Notes: generated by a model not told the origin, from the sequence alone. 64,000 bases of DNA from Chelonoidis abingdonii (GCF_003597395.2 NC_133770.1:89190441-89254440); one strand, 5' to 3'; shown: positions 23,242 to 35,130, numbered from the stretch's first letter. Program-made: numbers and translations.

Positions 23242-23534
23242 GGCTATGTCTACACTACACTTTCGTCTGTAGCCCTTTTGTCGCTCGGGGTGTGAAAAAA
23301 ACTACACACATCCCGACCAACAAAAGTTTGACTGATGAAAAGCATGTGTGTAGACAGTGCTGTGTCAGTGGGTGATGCTCTCCCTTGTTGGGGGTGGTTT
23401 TATTTTGTCGACAGAGAGAGAGAGAGCGCGCACGCGCTCCTGCCAACAAAGAGCGGCTACATTGTGTACCTTACAATGACATGGCTGTAGCGACATAGCC
23501 GTGCCACTGTAAGGTGCGCATTGTAGACATAGCT
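23242..23534. mobile_element. PIF/Harbinger MITE, 293 bp
   Basis: The left end GGCTATGTCTACACT and right end TGTAGACATAGCT are inverted repeats, flanked by TAA (23239-23241 and 23535-23537). The interior contains a (GA)n run at about 23416-23426 and GCGCGCACGCGC. Different internal sequence from the 22497 and 24790 elements, so it is a separate family with similar termini. Confidence 0.85.
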
Positions 23535-24112
23535 TAAGTAAACAAGACAGACAAAAGATGGAAAGTATTTTTAACTCATTTTATATGGGGGGAACTGAAG
23601 CTCAGGGAGATTAACTGCTTTGCCCAAGTTCAGGCAGGAATTATGCGACAGATCCAGTAACCCAGATTTTCTGAGCTGTGATCCAGTGTCAACCACAAGA
23701 CTATCCTTATGTGGATGTGGATGTATTATTCACCCTAGGTTTTTAATTAATTTGATTTTGGGAAAGTTGAGGGTCAAGCTTATTTCCATTGTATTAATAA
23801 AAATTCAAGCCCATCTGGAAGTTTCAACCATGTTTAATTTAAATACTTCTGCCATCTTGACATGAAAAGATCCGCTTTTGATTTACATATAATACATATA
23901 TAATGTAAAAACAGTATGCTTAGTGTCAGTTATATCTTCAGCTAAAGCAAAACAGTCCAATATAGATTACATATTAAAACAATGATCCAACTAAAACTTG
24001 CACACACACTTAACAACTGACTTCACTAGAATGACGTGTGTTTCAAGTTAAGATCACATGTAAATGTTTGTAAGATTAGAGCCTAACTCTGAATTTCCAG
24101 AAGTGGTCATAC

Positions 24113-24216
24113 CATTGGTGGTGAAACCTGGTCCATTAACTTCAATATAAGAGTCTGGGCTTGCTCTCGTACTTGGTCTTTGGCATCTCCCATTCGATCA
24201 ATCAATGCTAGAAGAA
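24113..24216 (-). CDS. CLASP2: CLASP-family protein, coding exon 3
   Basis: The 104-nt exon completes the split Val codon and encodes LLALIDRMGDAKDQVREQAQ, then TLILKLMDQVSPPM, ending in phase 0. The LIDRMGDAKD and LILKLMDQV motifs are hallmark CLASP TOG1 loops; RMGDAKD with LILKLM points to CLASP2 rather than CLASP1 (RLGDAKD, LLLKIM). The acceptor AG is at 24217-24218 and the donor GT at 24111-24112. It sits 17 kb downstream of exon 2, in an intron crowded with Harbinger MITEs and LTRs. Confidence 0.94.
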
Positions 24217-24544
24217 CTACAGGACAAAAAGAAAAAATTAAAAAATATGTATTAATCAATTTAAGATTAACATTTATTAGAAACGTTTCTTAAAGCAGAA
24301 TTAAGATTTCTCTACTTCAAAAATCAAGACATGACTGAACACAAGTCCAAAATATTTTAAAGAAAGATTTTTTAAAAATAATTATTTAAATGAGTTGCTA
24401 ATCAGTTTTCTGTCACACATGTTTAAGAACAATGTGTTGGACTGGAATTAAGAAGCAGAATGCTATCAAAATGACTAAGCCACAGATATTTCCCTTCTTG
24501 CCAACCACATACATTACTTCAGTTTTGTCTTCAAAAAGAATGCC

Positions 24545-25990
24545 AGACAAAGGCTTCTCAGCCTATATTACTTCTGTAAGGATAAGGCCTTTGTCTGCAG
24601 CAATATTGTAAAGCCTAGAGTCTAAGGCCTTTGTCTGCAGCCAGATTAAAAGAGCAGCCAAGCAGCAGCCATTAGCTGAGAAGCAGGAAGTCTCATCCTC
24701 ACATTCTACCTAAATTACATTAAAACAATGTATTATCAGGCTGTGAAGAAGGAGAACCCGTCCTAATAGCACCCACTATCACCAGATAAAGGCCTGGTCT
24801 ACGCTACGCCGTTAAACCGATTTTAACAGCGTTAAATCGATTTAACGCTGCACCCGTCCATACTACACGCTCTTTATATCGATTTAAAGGGCTCTTTAAA
24901 TTGATTTCTGTACTCCTACAAAACGAGAGTAATGCTAAAATCGATATTACTATATCGTATTAGGGTTAGTGTGGACGCAAATCGACGTTATTGGCCTCAT
25001 TATTTTACAGTAGCTACCCACCGTGCACCGCTCCAGAAATCGACACTAGCCTCGGACCATGAACACACACCACCAAATTAATGTGCCTAGTGTGGACGCG
25101 CACAATCGACTTTATAATATCTGTTTTATAAAATCGGTTTAAGCTAATTTGAATTTATCCTGTAGTGTAGACGTAGCTAAAGAAACAGATCTTAAGATGG
25201 TTTAAAGAAAAATTAGTTTGATAGCATCCTGTCTGTCAAAGAAATCATATCAATGGTTGTGAAATCCTCATTTCTTTATTGTTTTGTCATTAGGGTCCTC
25301 ACTTCCCTATTGTTTATCTGTACGGTCTCTGCCTGGTTCTTTAATTGTTTGTCTGTTACATAATTAATTTTGCTAGGCATAAATTAATTAAGGTGGTGGG
25401 GTAGGTTTGGTTAGAGAATTGTGTTACACTATGTTAGGATTGGTTAGTAAAATTTTAGTATAATGATTGGTTAAGGTATAGCTAAAAAGGACTCAAATGT
25501 CACTATATAAACTGATGTCCAAAAGGAAGTTTTTTGGGAACCAACTCTAGGATACAGCCCCAAAGATCAGAGCTGCCAGACTTCATCATTCTGCCAATGA
25601 TACTGTGCAGAAACTGGAGTCCCCCAGATGGACCTGATCCTAACTGCCCATCAAGAAAAGTTCATCTGTCTTATTGGGAGTGGTGAGCACTGTATGTGTA
25701 GCGTGTGCAGTCTGTTTTCATGACTGTTAATAAATAGAGGTTATGTAAAAGGTCCTGCACACCTGAAGAAGCAGTACACACCTGGAGCCCTATGTATTGG
25801 GAAAGGGTCTGGGTACTTAAACTGACCAAGGTAGTTGAACCCTGGGCCCTAAGAATTGAGTAAGGGCAGGAGCTTTTCACCTGAAGCCCTACAAATTGGG
25901 AAAAAAGATGGGGGCACCTAAATTAACTGGGTTACGCCTGGAGCCCTATGGACTGGGAGAAGGTTGGGTGCCCTAATGTGTGCAGGTAAC
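24545..25990 (+). mobile_element. Endogenous retrovirus-like LTR, older copy, interrupted by a MITE
   Basis: Between about 24600 and 25560 the sequence parallels the LTR at 26437-27356. Shared blocks include GTTTGATAGCATCCTGTCTG versus GTTTGATCGCATCCTGTCTG, the TGTTAGGATTGGTTAGT block and an ACTATATA box. The order is the same and the strand is the same. The copy is diverged and carries a Harbinger MITE at 24790-25177. Outer borders are uncertain. Only regulatory LTR sequence is seen, with no viral coding region. Confidence 0.55.
24790..25177. mobile_element. PIF/Harbinger MITE, 388 bp
   Basis: Begins AGGCCTGGTCTACGCTAC and ends GTAGTGTAGACGTAGC, inverted repeats, with TAA flanks at 24787-24789 and 25178-25180. 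The interior has repeated ATCGATTTAA motifs in both orientations. Removing it restores continuity of the older LTR, so it inserted after that LTR. Confidence 0.85.
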
Positions 25991-26436
25991 ACTTCAGAAA
26001 TAGAACATTTTACCCCAGCTCAAAAAGCTAGCCTGGAAATTGTTTTTAGATGAAGTTTTCTTCTAATTATGCATGCCCTTTTTAGTAGTTCCCTCAACTT
26101 TATATTTCCAGGCATAACAATTATTGAAATCTGTACAGAATCACAAAACGTATTATTAAATTAAGGTTGTAACTTCCACAAGAATCCGGGTACAAGAAGG
26201 CACAATATTAAGCACAAGTACCCTTAATACTATTTAATAAAAATAATATGACTATCTTCAAGTGCTGAATTCAAAAAGCTGTAATGGAAATCAATGTCAG
26301 ACCTGTAAAAACTTTGATTAGCTGGTGTTCCCAAATTGCAACTTAAATTTGATTAAAAGGCAGCATCACAACAGGGTTTTAAGGTTATGCAGCAACCTCC
26401 TGGATGAACTGCTAGACCAAAACTATGCAAGTTATC

Positions 26437-27356
26437 TGTTAGTATATAGATATTCAGGCCTGTCTGCAAAGGCCTATACTTTAAGAATTTAGGTGTATTC
26501 TTATCACTTAGCTAGTTATAGAAGTATAAAAGAAAGAATCAAAGATCATTGTCTGTGGAATGGCCTTTTCTTACTGTGACAGGCTAAGGCCTTCAGCTAA
26601 GATGTAGTTAGGCAGCCATAAACTGGGAAGTGTATGGTCACATCCTCACATTCCAAACTAGTCACATTGAAATAAGGTGCTATTGGCCTATTAGGAATAC
26701 AATTCTGTCCTGATATTCCTATCACCTCCAGAGAAAGGGAAGAGCCTAGAAGATGTAAAAGGAAACTTAGTTTGATCGCATCCTGTCTGGCAAGAACTCA
26801 CTTATCAATAGACACAGCTGAAAAACCCTTATGTCTGTATAGATGTAGTTGTAAAATATTCACTTCTGTATTGTTTTGTATGTTTATTTGCATGATCTCT
26901 GTCTGGTTCTGTGATTGTTTCTGTCTGCTGTATAATTAATTTTGTTGGGTGTAAACCAATGAAGGTGATGAAATATAACTGGTTAAATAACCATGTTACA
27001 GTATGTTAGGATTGGTTAGTTAAATTTCAGTAAAATGATTGGTTAAGAAATATCTAAGCAAAACGTAGGTTTTACTATATAGTCTGCAGTCAATCAGAAG
27101 GGGGGGGGGGAATTGGGATCATGTTTTGCTAAAGGGGGAATGGGAACAGAGGATGGGAACAGGGACACAGGCAAGGCTCTGTGGTGTCAGAGCTGGGAAG
27201 AAGGACACTAAGGAAGGAAACTGGAATCATGCTTGCTGGAAGTTCACCCCAATAAACATTGAATTGTTTGCGCCTTTGGACTTCGGGTATTGTTGCTCTC
27301 TGTTCATGCGAGAAGGACCAAGGAAGTAGGAGGGTGAAGGAATAAGCCCCCTAACA
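26437..27356 (+). mobile_element. Solo LTR of an endogenous retrovirus-like element, 920 bp
   Basis: The element starts TGTTAGTATATAG and ends CCCCCTAACA, the TG...CA inverted termini of an LTR (TGTTAG/CTAACA). It contains ACTATATAG (about 27075) as a TATA-like box and AATAAAC near 27251 as a polyadenylation-type signal followed by a T/G-rich U5-like stretch. No internal viral sequence adjoins it. It lies within CLASP intron 2, antisense to the gene. Confidence 0.68.
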
Positions 27357-27714
27357 ATCTTGCTAGGCTGATTCCCAGTACTCTGTTCATAACCTAAATG
27401 TGTTCCATAGCAGACTCCTTCTCTCCTATCCAATGGTCTCAGACAACCTCTTCAAAGTCAAAGGAGCTAACACATAGAAGGCTCTGCCAGCAGCTCTCTC
27501 TCAAGAGTCTATTGATCACAGTCATGGTAGTATGATTGAGACACTTGCTGTCTCTCAATTAAGCAGTTACCAAGTCATCTAGTGCTTTTTAGTTCATACC
27601 CAACTCCTGGAACTCCACCTGGAAGTCTCCAGGTACCCATAGTAGATTTTAGATCACAGTGAGTTACACTGCTACTTCTGTGCCAACTTCAGTTTCTGAG
27701 CTAAAAAAAAGATA

Positions 27715-28020
27715 AGGCTAAAAGAGATCATTATGATCTAGCCTTACCTTCTGCATAATTCAGGCCACAGAACTGCACCCAGTATTTCTGCACCAAGTTC
27801 ATAATTTTGTTTGATCTAGAGTGTATCTTTTAGCAAGACATCTGGTTTAATTTAAAGACTGAAATGATGTAGAATTCACTGCATCCTTAAGTAACTCGTT
27901 CCAATGGCTAAACAGCTTTTTATCCAAATTTCCTTAGTTTTTGATACAAAACATTTTATATTGCTATTTAAATAATAAAGCACCTACACATCTGTTGTCT
28001 TCAACTTATCATTGTTATCT
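27715..28020 (-). mobile_element. CR1 LINE 3' fragment, minus strand (old)
   Basis: Plus-strand text AAAGAGATCATTATGATCTAG and CAGGCCACAGAACTGCACCC resembles the inverted CR1 3' UTR seen at 34455-34530 (GATCATCTAGTCTG...GCAGGCCACAGAATCTCACC). It is strongly diverged and short. Confidence 0.6.
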
Positions 28021-29105
28021 TTATTTGTGAAGCTCCACATTTCACCAATCAGTGCCATGCCAACCCATATATTGAAAATAAACTGTATTCAAACACCTGT
28101 TTTTAATACAACTGTAGTTTTACTGTAATTTCAAAAGGATATTTTTAAATTGTGTGAAAGAAAACTGATTAGTGACTCAAATCTATGATTTCCCACTTTT
28201 TAATAAAGATATATATTCAGAAAGCAATATCTCTTAAATTGAACGCAACATCTAAACAATATATATCACAAGGAGCTGGAATTTTGCATCTTATATTCAG
28301 GTAACCGTTTCTGAGGAAAGCAAACAATGTAACATACACTAATACAAACCCAGAGGAGCACAGCAGGAACTTAACAAAACTCAGTCTCTACTTTCATTCC
28401 CGTTCCTCCTGAGACCAGGGAACACCAAATGTTCACTGCGTAGAAAAAAAGGCTTTTCTAGTGCTCCTGTTTTCCCAAGTTTTCTAAAAATGTAACATGC
28501 AAATATACAATAGTGATCACTTCACACACACATTCATTAAGGTGAAACATTGAGTTATAGACCCTGTAAAACATAAGTCTGACACAACCTTAACTACAGT
28601 CTCCCTACTGCAAGACCAGAACACTCAAACCTTAAGTTTCTCTTTCGGCTCTTCTCTCTAATCTAGTAACTCTAGCCTTTTTAAACATCCATTGTATGTA
28701 AACCCAGTTTTTGTTGCCCTTCTCTGGATACTTTCATTCTATGCTCTATCTTGATATGCAATGACAAAGGCTTAAAAGAAAAAAGAAAAACCTACTCACT
28801 GAAAGCAACTCGTAATCTTTCCCAACTGAGTGCTATCAACATCTATAAACTCTGTGTTGCAATTCTCCCTCTTGAAAGACGATGGTATAGGTGCCAAAGC
28901 AGTTCAGTGACCATGTGTCACATTGCAGAATTGCAAGTGGCTAAAAAGTCAAATTATTTAGCAACGGTCCTTGCCACAAACAGGGCAGGTGCAGGGCCAG
29001 AAGATGAAGCCAGCGCACTACTAATGCTTGAGGCCTGCTTCACTTTCTTCTTCACTCTGTTTTCCTCTCTCAACCAACTCTTTTCAGCCTCTGACTCCCT
29101 GACAT
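28021..29105. other. Intron 2 stretch, mostly unrecognised
   Basis: A/T-rich sequence. A short CR1-like remnant may be present at 28630-28760 (TTGTTGCCCTTCTCTGGATA). Nothing else could be supported. Confidence 0.4.
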
Positions 29106-29773
29106 AGCACAGCCTCCCAGTGTGGCCTGTTGATAGCTGCATCTTCCCAGCTTGAGATGTCACTGTTGAATGTTTTCAAGTCCCTCTGGCAAACATCCTT
29201 GAACCTGAACCTAGGTCAGCCCAGTGACATTAGAGCACCTGCAAGTTCTCCATATAGGAGATCCTTTGGAATGCGTCCATATTCCACCCAGTGCAGATGA
29301 CTATGCTAATGGAGTTAAGAGTAATCTAAACAGCTAATGACTTGACAGGTTTTTTTCCCCTAACTATTTTGATTTCAGGAACTTGAGTTTCCCACTTCAC
29401 AGTTAGAACATGGTGAAGACAGTAGATGTAGGAGATGTTTAGCCTTCTCTCATGACTGCTCTAGGAAAAGGTCTTGCAATCATACAGCAGCGTGCTCAAA
29501 ACGCACATCTGGTAAACCCCTATTTTTTGGTGTTTGGTGTTAGTTTTTTTTGGTTTTTTTGGTTATCCCACAATTCTTGGTCAGTTGGCCAAATGGTGAT
29601 AGTTGCCTTTCCAATGCAAGAATTAAACTCTCCATCTAGAGATAAGTTAACCAAAACACTTAATCCTAAATAGGAGAACTTGTATACAACTTCTAGCATG
29701 ATGTTAGCAATTGAAACTTCTGATGCAGTCAACACATCTTGTACCAGAATCACTCTTCTTAAAACTAATGGCT

Positions 29774-30325
29774 AAAGGCTATGAGTCAGTCCCGGAGGTC
29801 AGATTCTGTGATTTTACGTGACCTCTGTGACTTCAGCCCCACTACCCCCACTGGGGCTCAGGCTTAACAACATAAGAACGGCCGTACCGGGTCAGACCAA
29901 AGGTCCATCTAGCCCTGTATCTGTCTACCGATAGTGGCCAATGCCAGGTGCCCCAGAGGGAGTGAACCTAACAGGCAATGATCAAATGATCACTCTCCTG
30001 CCATCCATCTCCATCCTCTGACAAACAGAGGCTAGAGGCACCATTTCTTACCCATCCTGGCCAATAGCCATTTATGAACTTAACCACCATGACTTTATCC
30101 AGTTCTCTTTTAAACGCTGTTATAGTCCTAGCCTTCACAACCTCGTCAGGTAAGGAGTTCCACAAGTTGACTGTGTGCTGCATGAAGAACTTCCTTTTAT
30201 TTGTTTTAAACCTGCTGTCTATTTCTTTTGTTTTAAACCTGCTGGCTTCTGTGATTTATTGTTTATTGTCCATGTTCTCTCCATGATTTTTATTAAAAAT
30301 ACCCAAGACAAAAATCTTAGCCTTA
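29774..30325. mobile_element. hAT-like MITE, family TAAGGCTA, copy 2 (holds a CR1 fragment)
   Basis: The left end AAAGGCTATGAGTCAG and right end CAAAAATCTTAGCCTTA match the termini of the copies at 18010-18500 and 63126-63437. It interrupts the LINE at 29110-32150. A CR1 fragment (29871-30265) is nested inside it. Flanking 8-mers are only loosely alike, so the exact border may be off by one or two bases. Confidence 0.6.
29871..30265 (-). mobile_element. CR1-like LINE fragment, ORF2 C terminus, minus strand
   Basis: The minus strand frame 29968-30183 contains TVNLWNSLPDEVVKARTITA and FKRELDK, the conserved last residues of CR1 ORF2, followed by a 3' UTR with the GGTCAGACCAAAGGTCCATC block read on the plus strand. 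It is 5' truncated and nested in a MITE. Confidence 0.8.
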
Positions 30326-32204
30326 CCAATAGCTATTCCAAATACAGAACAAGCTAGCATAAAACTATTGCAAAGTTTCTGAAGCTCCTGTTTGCTGTGT
30401 TCGATGAGCACTCTATCATCCACAAAAAGTTCTCTTATAGCAGGTGTTTTACTTTGAGTTTTCTCTTAGACATGCAATGTAGAGTTTTCCATCTCATTTT
30501 GTACACCTCACTACTAAATTAGAAAGCACAGCAAAGCAGCAGAGAGAAGACTATAGGGAACAGCACTGGTTCCAAAACACCAAAACATCCCATTTGACAC
30601 CACTCTGGATTTTAAAGCAGTCAGACTGATCACCATCATACTAGACTGCAGCCCTCATGCCAGAATGAGGATGACTGGGGCGCAACCAATTCTCTATAGC
30701 AACTGAAAAAGGCCATTGCTCCAGACCAGGTCAAAAGCCTTTAAAATATATGAAGGCCACGTAAAGAGGTTCTCTTTGTTTTTGATGCTTTTCTTGCAGT
30801 TGCCTTAGTGTGAAGGCCACATCTGGAGTAGATCTACTGACATGTAAGCCACACTGACTCTCTGGAGATATGCATTTGGCAAGAACTTGCCTTCTTTTGC
30901 AAATGACCCATGAGAATGCCTTGCCAGTAACACTAAGCAGAGAACTTCCTCTGCAGTTGTTGCAATTACTTCAACTACCTTTGTTTTTAGACAACATTAT
31001 GATGTGGGCATTCTTCATGTTCCATGGTACCACTTCTGTCCAGCAGGCAAGCAAGACATTGTGCACATAGCGCTCCTTCAGAAACAGTGGTTTCCTGTAA
31101 ATAAAGTTTGTGATATTGTTCTATCCAGAGTTCCATCTCCTTGCTCCTGTCAATGATGAGATCTGCACTAAGAGATTCCAATGAGGCAGTCTTCTTGTTT
31201 TCTTGATTCCATCATATATACTTCTTAGATCTCCATTCTCAAACAACATTTGTATCTTCTCGCACAGACCAAGCCAGTCTGAGTGAGAACATTGCCTTTG
31301 CTGTTTGTTGCAATGCGCTCTTGGCTATTCCGAGGTTAGCGCGTCTCAGGAGAGAGGTTCATGCTGTGGTGGAGATATGCTGCGAACTTTGCTTTAATAA
31401 CATTTCTCCAGAGTATGCACAAACCAGACTTTATCTGCAGTACAGTCCTTTCCAAAAGCTAAGGTTGCAGATATATAGATTTTTTTAAATTCAGTGTTCC
31501 ATGCTGCATCAGCATTCAGAGAAATACAATCAATTACATAGTTTCCTTGAAAAGTAAAGTAAATTGGAGACACGACCTTCGGTCTTGTGTGTATTGATGT
31601 TAATGCACTGGCAACAGCTTTGTTTGGTACAATGGAGTTTCCTTAATGAAAGTTTTATTTACAGAATTCAAGTACACTGTCTGTGTCACAATCTGCACTA
31701 TGAAAACTGCAAGCATGGAGAACATCCAGGCGTTTTCGGTGGGTGGCAATTAAATCCAATTGGTGCTAGTGTCCAGATCTGGAAGGCCTTGTTGAGATAT
31801 TCCACGAGTGAACACCTTGGAAATAGGTGTTGGTAATAAACAGTCCCCAAAGGCTAAAGAGCTCCAGTAGTCTTTGCGCACTGTTTTGTTCAATTTTGCC
31901 CCCTCTATGGTGACCAAGACATAGCAGCCACATCTCGTGATCTGAGCCTTCTCTAGCGCTGAAGTCTCCCAGTAGATAGTGTCATTCACCTGTGGTAGCT
32001 TGCTGATGATACTGTTGAGTTGCTGATAAAACAAATCCTTTAATTCAGACGTGGATGAAAGTGTTGGAGCACATGGGCTAATGTTGTTGTCTCTCTTTGA
32101 AAAGGACTCCCTAGCTTTTTTATACATGTGAAAAAAACTCTTCAAACACAAACTGAAGTTAAATCTCTGCAGTCATGTCTTCCTATTTCTGCAGTGACTG
32201 TGCC

Positions 32205-32460
32205 AAACCTATTGCTGCTGCTACTAGGCATGGTGGGCGAGGCAATATCTTTTACTAGACCGACAGCTGCTGGGGAAACTGACAAGCTTTCCAGCTTACA
32301 CAGTTCTCCTTCAGGTTCTCCTTCAGCCCAAACCTGAAGGAGAGCTCTGTGCAAGCTCAAGTTTATCTCTCTGACCAACCGAAGCTGGTTGAATAAAAGG
32401 TACCTGCCTTGTCTCTCTAACATCCTGGGACCAGAGGGGTTACAACAATGCTGCATACAA
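32205..32460 (+). repeat. Interspersed repeat (GAGCTCTGTG family), copy 1
   Basis: Contains GGCAATATCTTTTACTAGAC, ACAAGCTTTCCAGCTTACAC and GAGAGCTCTGTGCAAGCTC. I recognise these as parts of a widespread reptile interspersed repeat but cannot name its class with confidence. A related segment with GAAGAGCTCTGTGTAA is at the right end of the window. Confidence 0.45.
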
Positions 32461-33116
32461 CACTGGTGGATGACTGTTACTACTAGAAAGAGGGGAATTG
32501 CCAGTTGCCTTTTCAGTTTGAGCAGCTACTGTACTTTTGAGTATGATGCTTGGAAAGAGGGGATGCTCAGAGAGGGCTCTGCATTGCAAAGATCCCACTA
32601 CCCCACTGCTAGGGTGGCTGATGGCAGAAGCCAATACACCTAACCTTTTGCTTGGGAGACTGATCATGGCAAGGCCACCCCAGTACAAGAGACCTCCAAC
32701 AACGTAGCAGGGAGCTTCTCAGAGATCTTCAGCCTGCCAGGACATCACTGCTCCTTAGCCTACTGCTCTTCTTTTGGAAGATAGGGCCTGGGACAGGAGG
32801 ACTGAAATCTCAGCTTCATGACACCTCAGTAGTGGGTTGTATGTCCATAAGGCCTTCTTCCATTGCAGCAGCAGACTCTGTGGGGTAAGCATAAATTCAT
32901 TTTTGAGGAGGGCACTGCCTAGCATTATTTGGGGGGGAAGGGAGGATTAATGTATTTAGTAATGGATGTGGGGCCTTTGGGAAGACACAGGGTTAGCCAG
33001 CATAAGAGGAAGGTCTTCAACCATAAAGTTGATGAGGATGTATCTTACAAGCAGCAGACCAGGAAAAAGGGGGGCACAGCACAGGACACAAGTAAATGTC
33101 AGCTTTTTGACTAGAC
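32461..33116. other. Intron 2 stretch without recognised feature
   Basis: Mixed-composition sequence with several short overlapping frames on both strands and no recognisable domain. Confidence 0.4.
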
Positions 33117-33119
33117 GTA

Positions 33120-34366
33120 GGGCTTTTCTACACTGCCCACCGATATAGCGGGCAGTGATTGAACCAGTGGGGGTCAATTTAGTGCATCTAGGATAGACAC
33201 GATAAATCAAATGAGCGCTCTTCTGTCAGCTTCGGTACTCCACCAGAATAAGAAGCGCAAGCGGAGTCGACGGGAAAGTGTCAGCTGTCAACTTACCGTA
33301 GTAAGTAGATCTAAGTATGCTGAATTCAGCTGAAGTTGCGTATCTTAGATCAGAGGTCAGCAACCTTTCAGAAGTCGTGTGCCAAGTCTTCATTTATTCA
33401 CTAAGGTTTCACATGCTGGTAATACATTTTAAGGTTTTTAGAAGGTCTCTTTCTATAAGTCTATATTATATAACTAAACTATGCATGTAAAAGTAAACAA
33501 GGTTTTCAAAATGTTCAAGAAGTGTCATTTAAAATTAAATTAAAATATACTGATCTTACGCCACCAGCCTGCTCAGATCGCTGCCAGCCTGGGGTTCTGT
33601 TCACCAAGGCCAGCAGCAGGGTGAGCGTGGCCTGCCACCGGGACCCCAGACAGGAGTGGGGTCAGGGGTCAGGGCAGAAGGCTGGGGTGTAGAGCAGAAG
33701 GCTGGGGGGGGTCAAGGGTCATGGGTGTGTGTTGGGGGCGGTTCAGGCGTGCAGGGCAGAAGGCTGAGTGTGTGGGTGGGGTCAGGGAGGAGGACTGGGT
33801 GTGTGTTAGGGTGGGAGCGTTCAGGGCAGAAGGCTGGAGGGTGTGCGGGGTTCAAGGGTCAGGGCAGAGGGCTGGAGGTATGGGGACTGCAGGGCAGAAG
33901 GCTGAGTGTGTGTGAAAAGGTGCAGAGCAGAGGGCTGGGGTGCTCAGCCCATAGGGGTGCTCCCAGCCCCCTGCCCTGAGCGGCTCATGGAAGGAGGCTG
34001 GAAGGGATATGCCCTGTTCCACCCCCTTCCCCAAGGCCCCGTCCCTAGCTCTCCGTCTCGTATACGGAGCTGTGTGCACGCTGCCATGCGTCCCCTTCCC
34101 CCTCGCTAGGGCCATCAGCTGATTGGCATAGGGACGGAGAGGGGGCGGGCAGGAAAGCACCACACGAGGCGAAGAAGCGGGAGAAGGGGAAATTTGGCTG
34201 CCGCAGAACCAAGCTTCTGCCTCCTGCCCCTGCAGGGGAGAGCGATGGGCAGTGGGGTTGGGGGCCAGGACCGCGCAGGCTGCTGAGTGCTGCTCAAAAT
34301 CGGCTTGCGTGCCTTGGTTGCCGACACCTGTCTTAGATCAATCCGTGCAGTACTGTGGACAAGCCC
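33120..34366. mobile_element. PIF/Harbinger-like MITE split by a hAT element
   Basis: The left end GGGCTTTTCTACACTG (33120) and right end CAGTACTGTGGACAAGCCC are inverted repeats, flanked by GTA and TTA. The left part 33120-33350 and right part 34331-34366 become one approximately 260-bp element if the hAT at 33351-34330 and one copy of its 8-bp duplication are removed. Confidence 0.7.
33351..34330. mobile_element. hAT non-autonomous element, 980 bp, with perfect 8-bp target duplication
   Basis: Starts CAGAGGTCAGCAACC and ends GGTTGCCGACACCTG, inverted repeats of hAT type. TCTTAGAT occurs on both sides (33343-33350 and 34331-34338). The interior (33600-33950) is a G-rich array of imperfect units built on CAGGGCAGAAGGCTGGG. 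Frames here are repeat artefacts. Confidence 0.88.
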
Positions 34367-34893
34367 TTAAACTATTGTAGAAATACATATTTCAAGCAAT
34401 GGTGGTGGCTGGAATCAAAAAAAAAAAAAATCTAGAGAGATTCAGTAACTTTACTCATAGACTTCAAGGTCAGAAGGGACCATTATGATCATCTAGTCTG
34501 ACCTCCTGCACAATGCAGGCCACAGAATCTCACCCATCCACTTCTATAACAAACCCCTAACCTATGTCTGAGTTACTGAAGTCCTCAAATTGTGGTTTGA
34601 AGACCTCAAGCTGCAGAGAATCCTCCAGGAAGTGACCCATACCCCATGCTGCAGAGGAAGGCGAAAAACCTCCAGAGCCTCTGTCAATCTGCCCTGGAGG
34701 AAAGTTCCTGCCTAACCCCAAATATGGGGATCACCTAAACCCTGAGCATATAAGCAAGACTCACCAGCCGGCACCCAGGAAAGAATTCTATGTAGAAACT
34801 CAGATCCCATCCCATTTAACAACCCATCACAGACCACTGGGAATACTTACCTGCTGATAAACAAAGATCAGTTGCCAAAATTAGGCTATCCCA

Positions 34894-35130
34894 TCATACC
34901 ATCCTCTCCATAAACTTATCAAGCTTAGTCTTAAAGCTAGATATGTCTTTTGTCCCCACTATTTCCCTTGGAAGGCTGTTCCAGAACTTCACTCCTCTAA
35001 TGGTTAGAAACCTTTGTCTAATTTCAAGTCTACACTTCCTAGTTTCCAGTTTATATCCATTTGTTCTTGTGTCCACATTGGTACTAAGCTTAAATAATAA
35101 TTCTCCCTCCCCAATATTATATCCCGCCAA
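34894..35130 (-). pseudogene. CR1 ORF2 C-terminal fragment
   Basis: The frame shows TNVDTRTNGYKLETRKCRLE, RQRFLTIRGVKFWNSLPREI and SSFKTKLDKF, the conserved CR1 C-terminal tail ending in FKTKLDKFMERMV before the stop. It is the same domain found in the plus-strand copy at about 14270-14490. Confidence 0.85.

Larger units (their letters stand above)
29110..32150 (-). mobile_element. Non-LTR retrotransposon (APE endonuclease-RT type), decayed, minus strand
   Basis: On the minus strand the 5' part (31750-32151) resembles an apurinic-type endonuclease: ELKDLFYQQLNSIISKLPQV followed by out-of-frame remnants. Further 3' (30370-31060) translated fragments resemble an RT of the type in which a NNxRGISLL block is followed by xPESQCGFR and xQLQEKxxExxxxLYxAFIDxxKAFD motifs, here mutated. 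The 3' part (29110-29500) matches the same LINE type. Frames are broken throughout. It is interrupted by the MITE at 29774-30325. Which LINE clade it belongs to is not settled by eye; it is not CR1. Confidence 0.55.

Noticed and set aside
33656..34163. Gly/Val-rich and Pro-rich frames on both strands
   Set aside because: Artefacts of the G-rich imperfect tandem array inside a hAT element.
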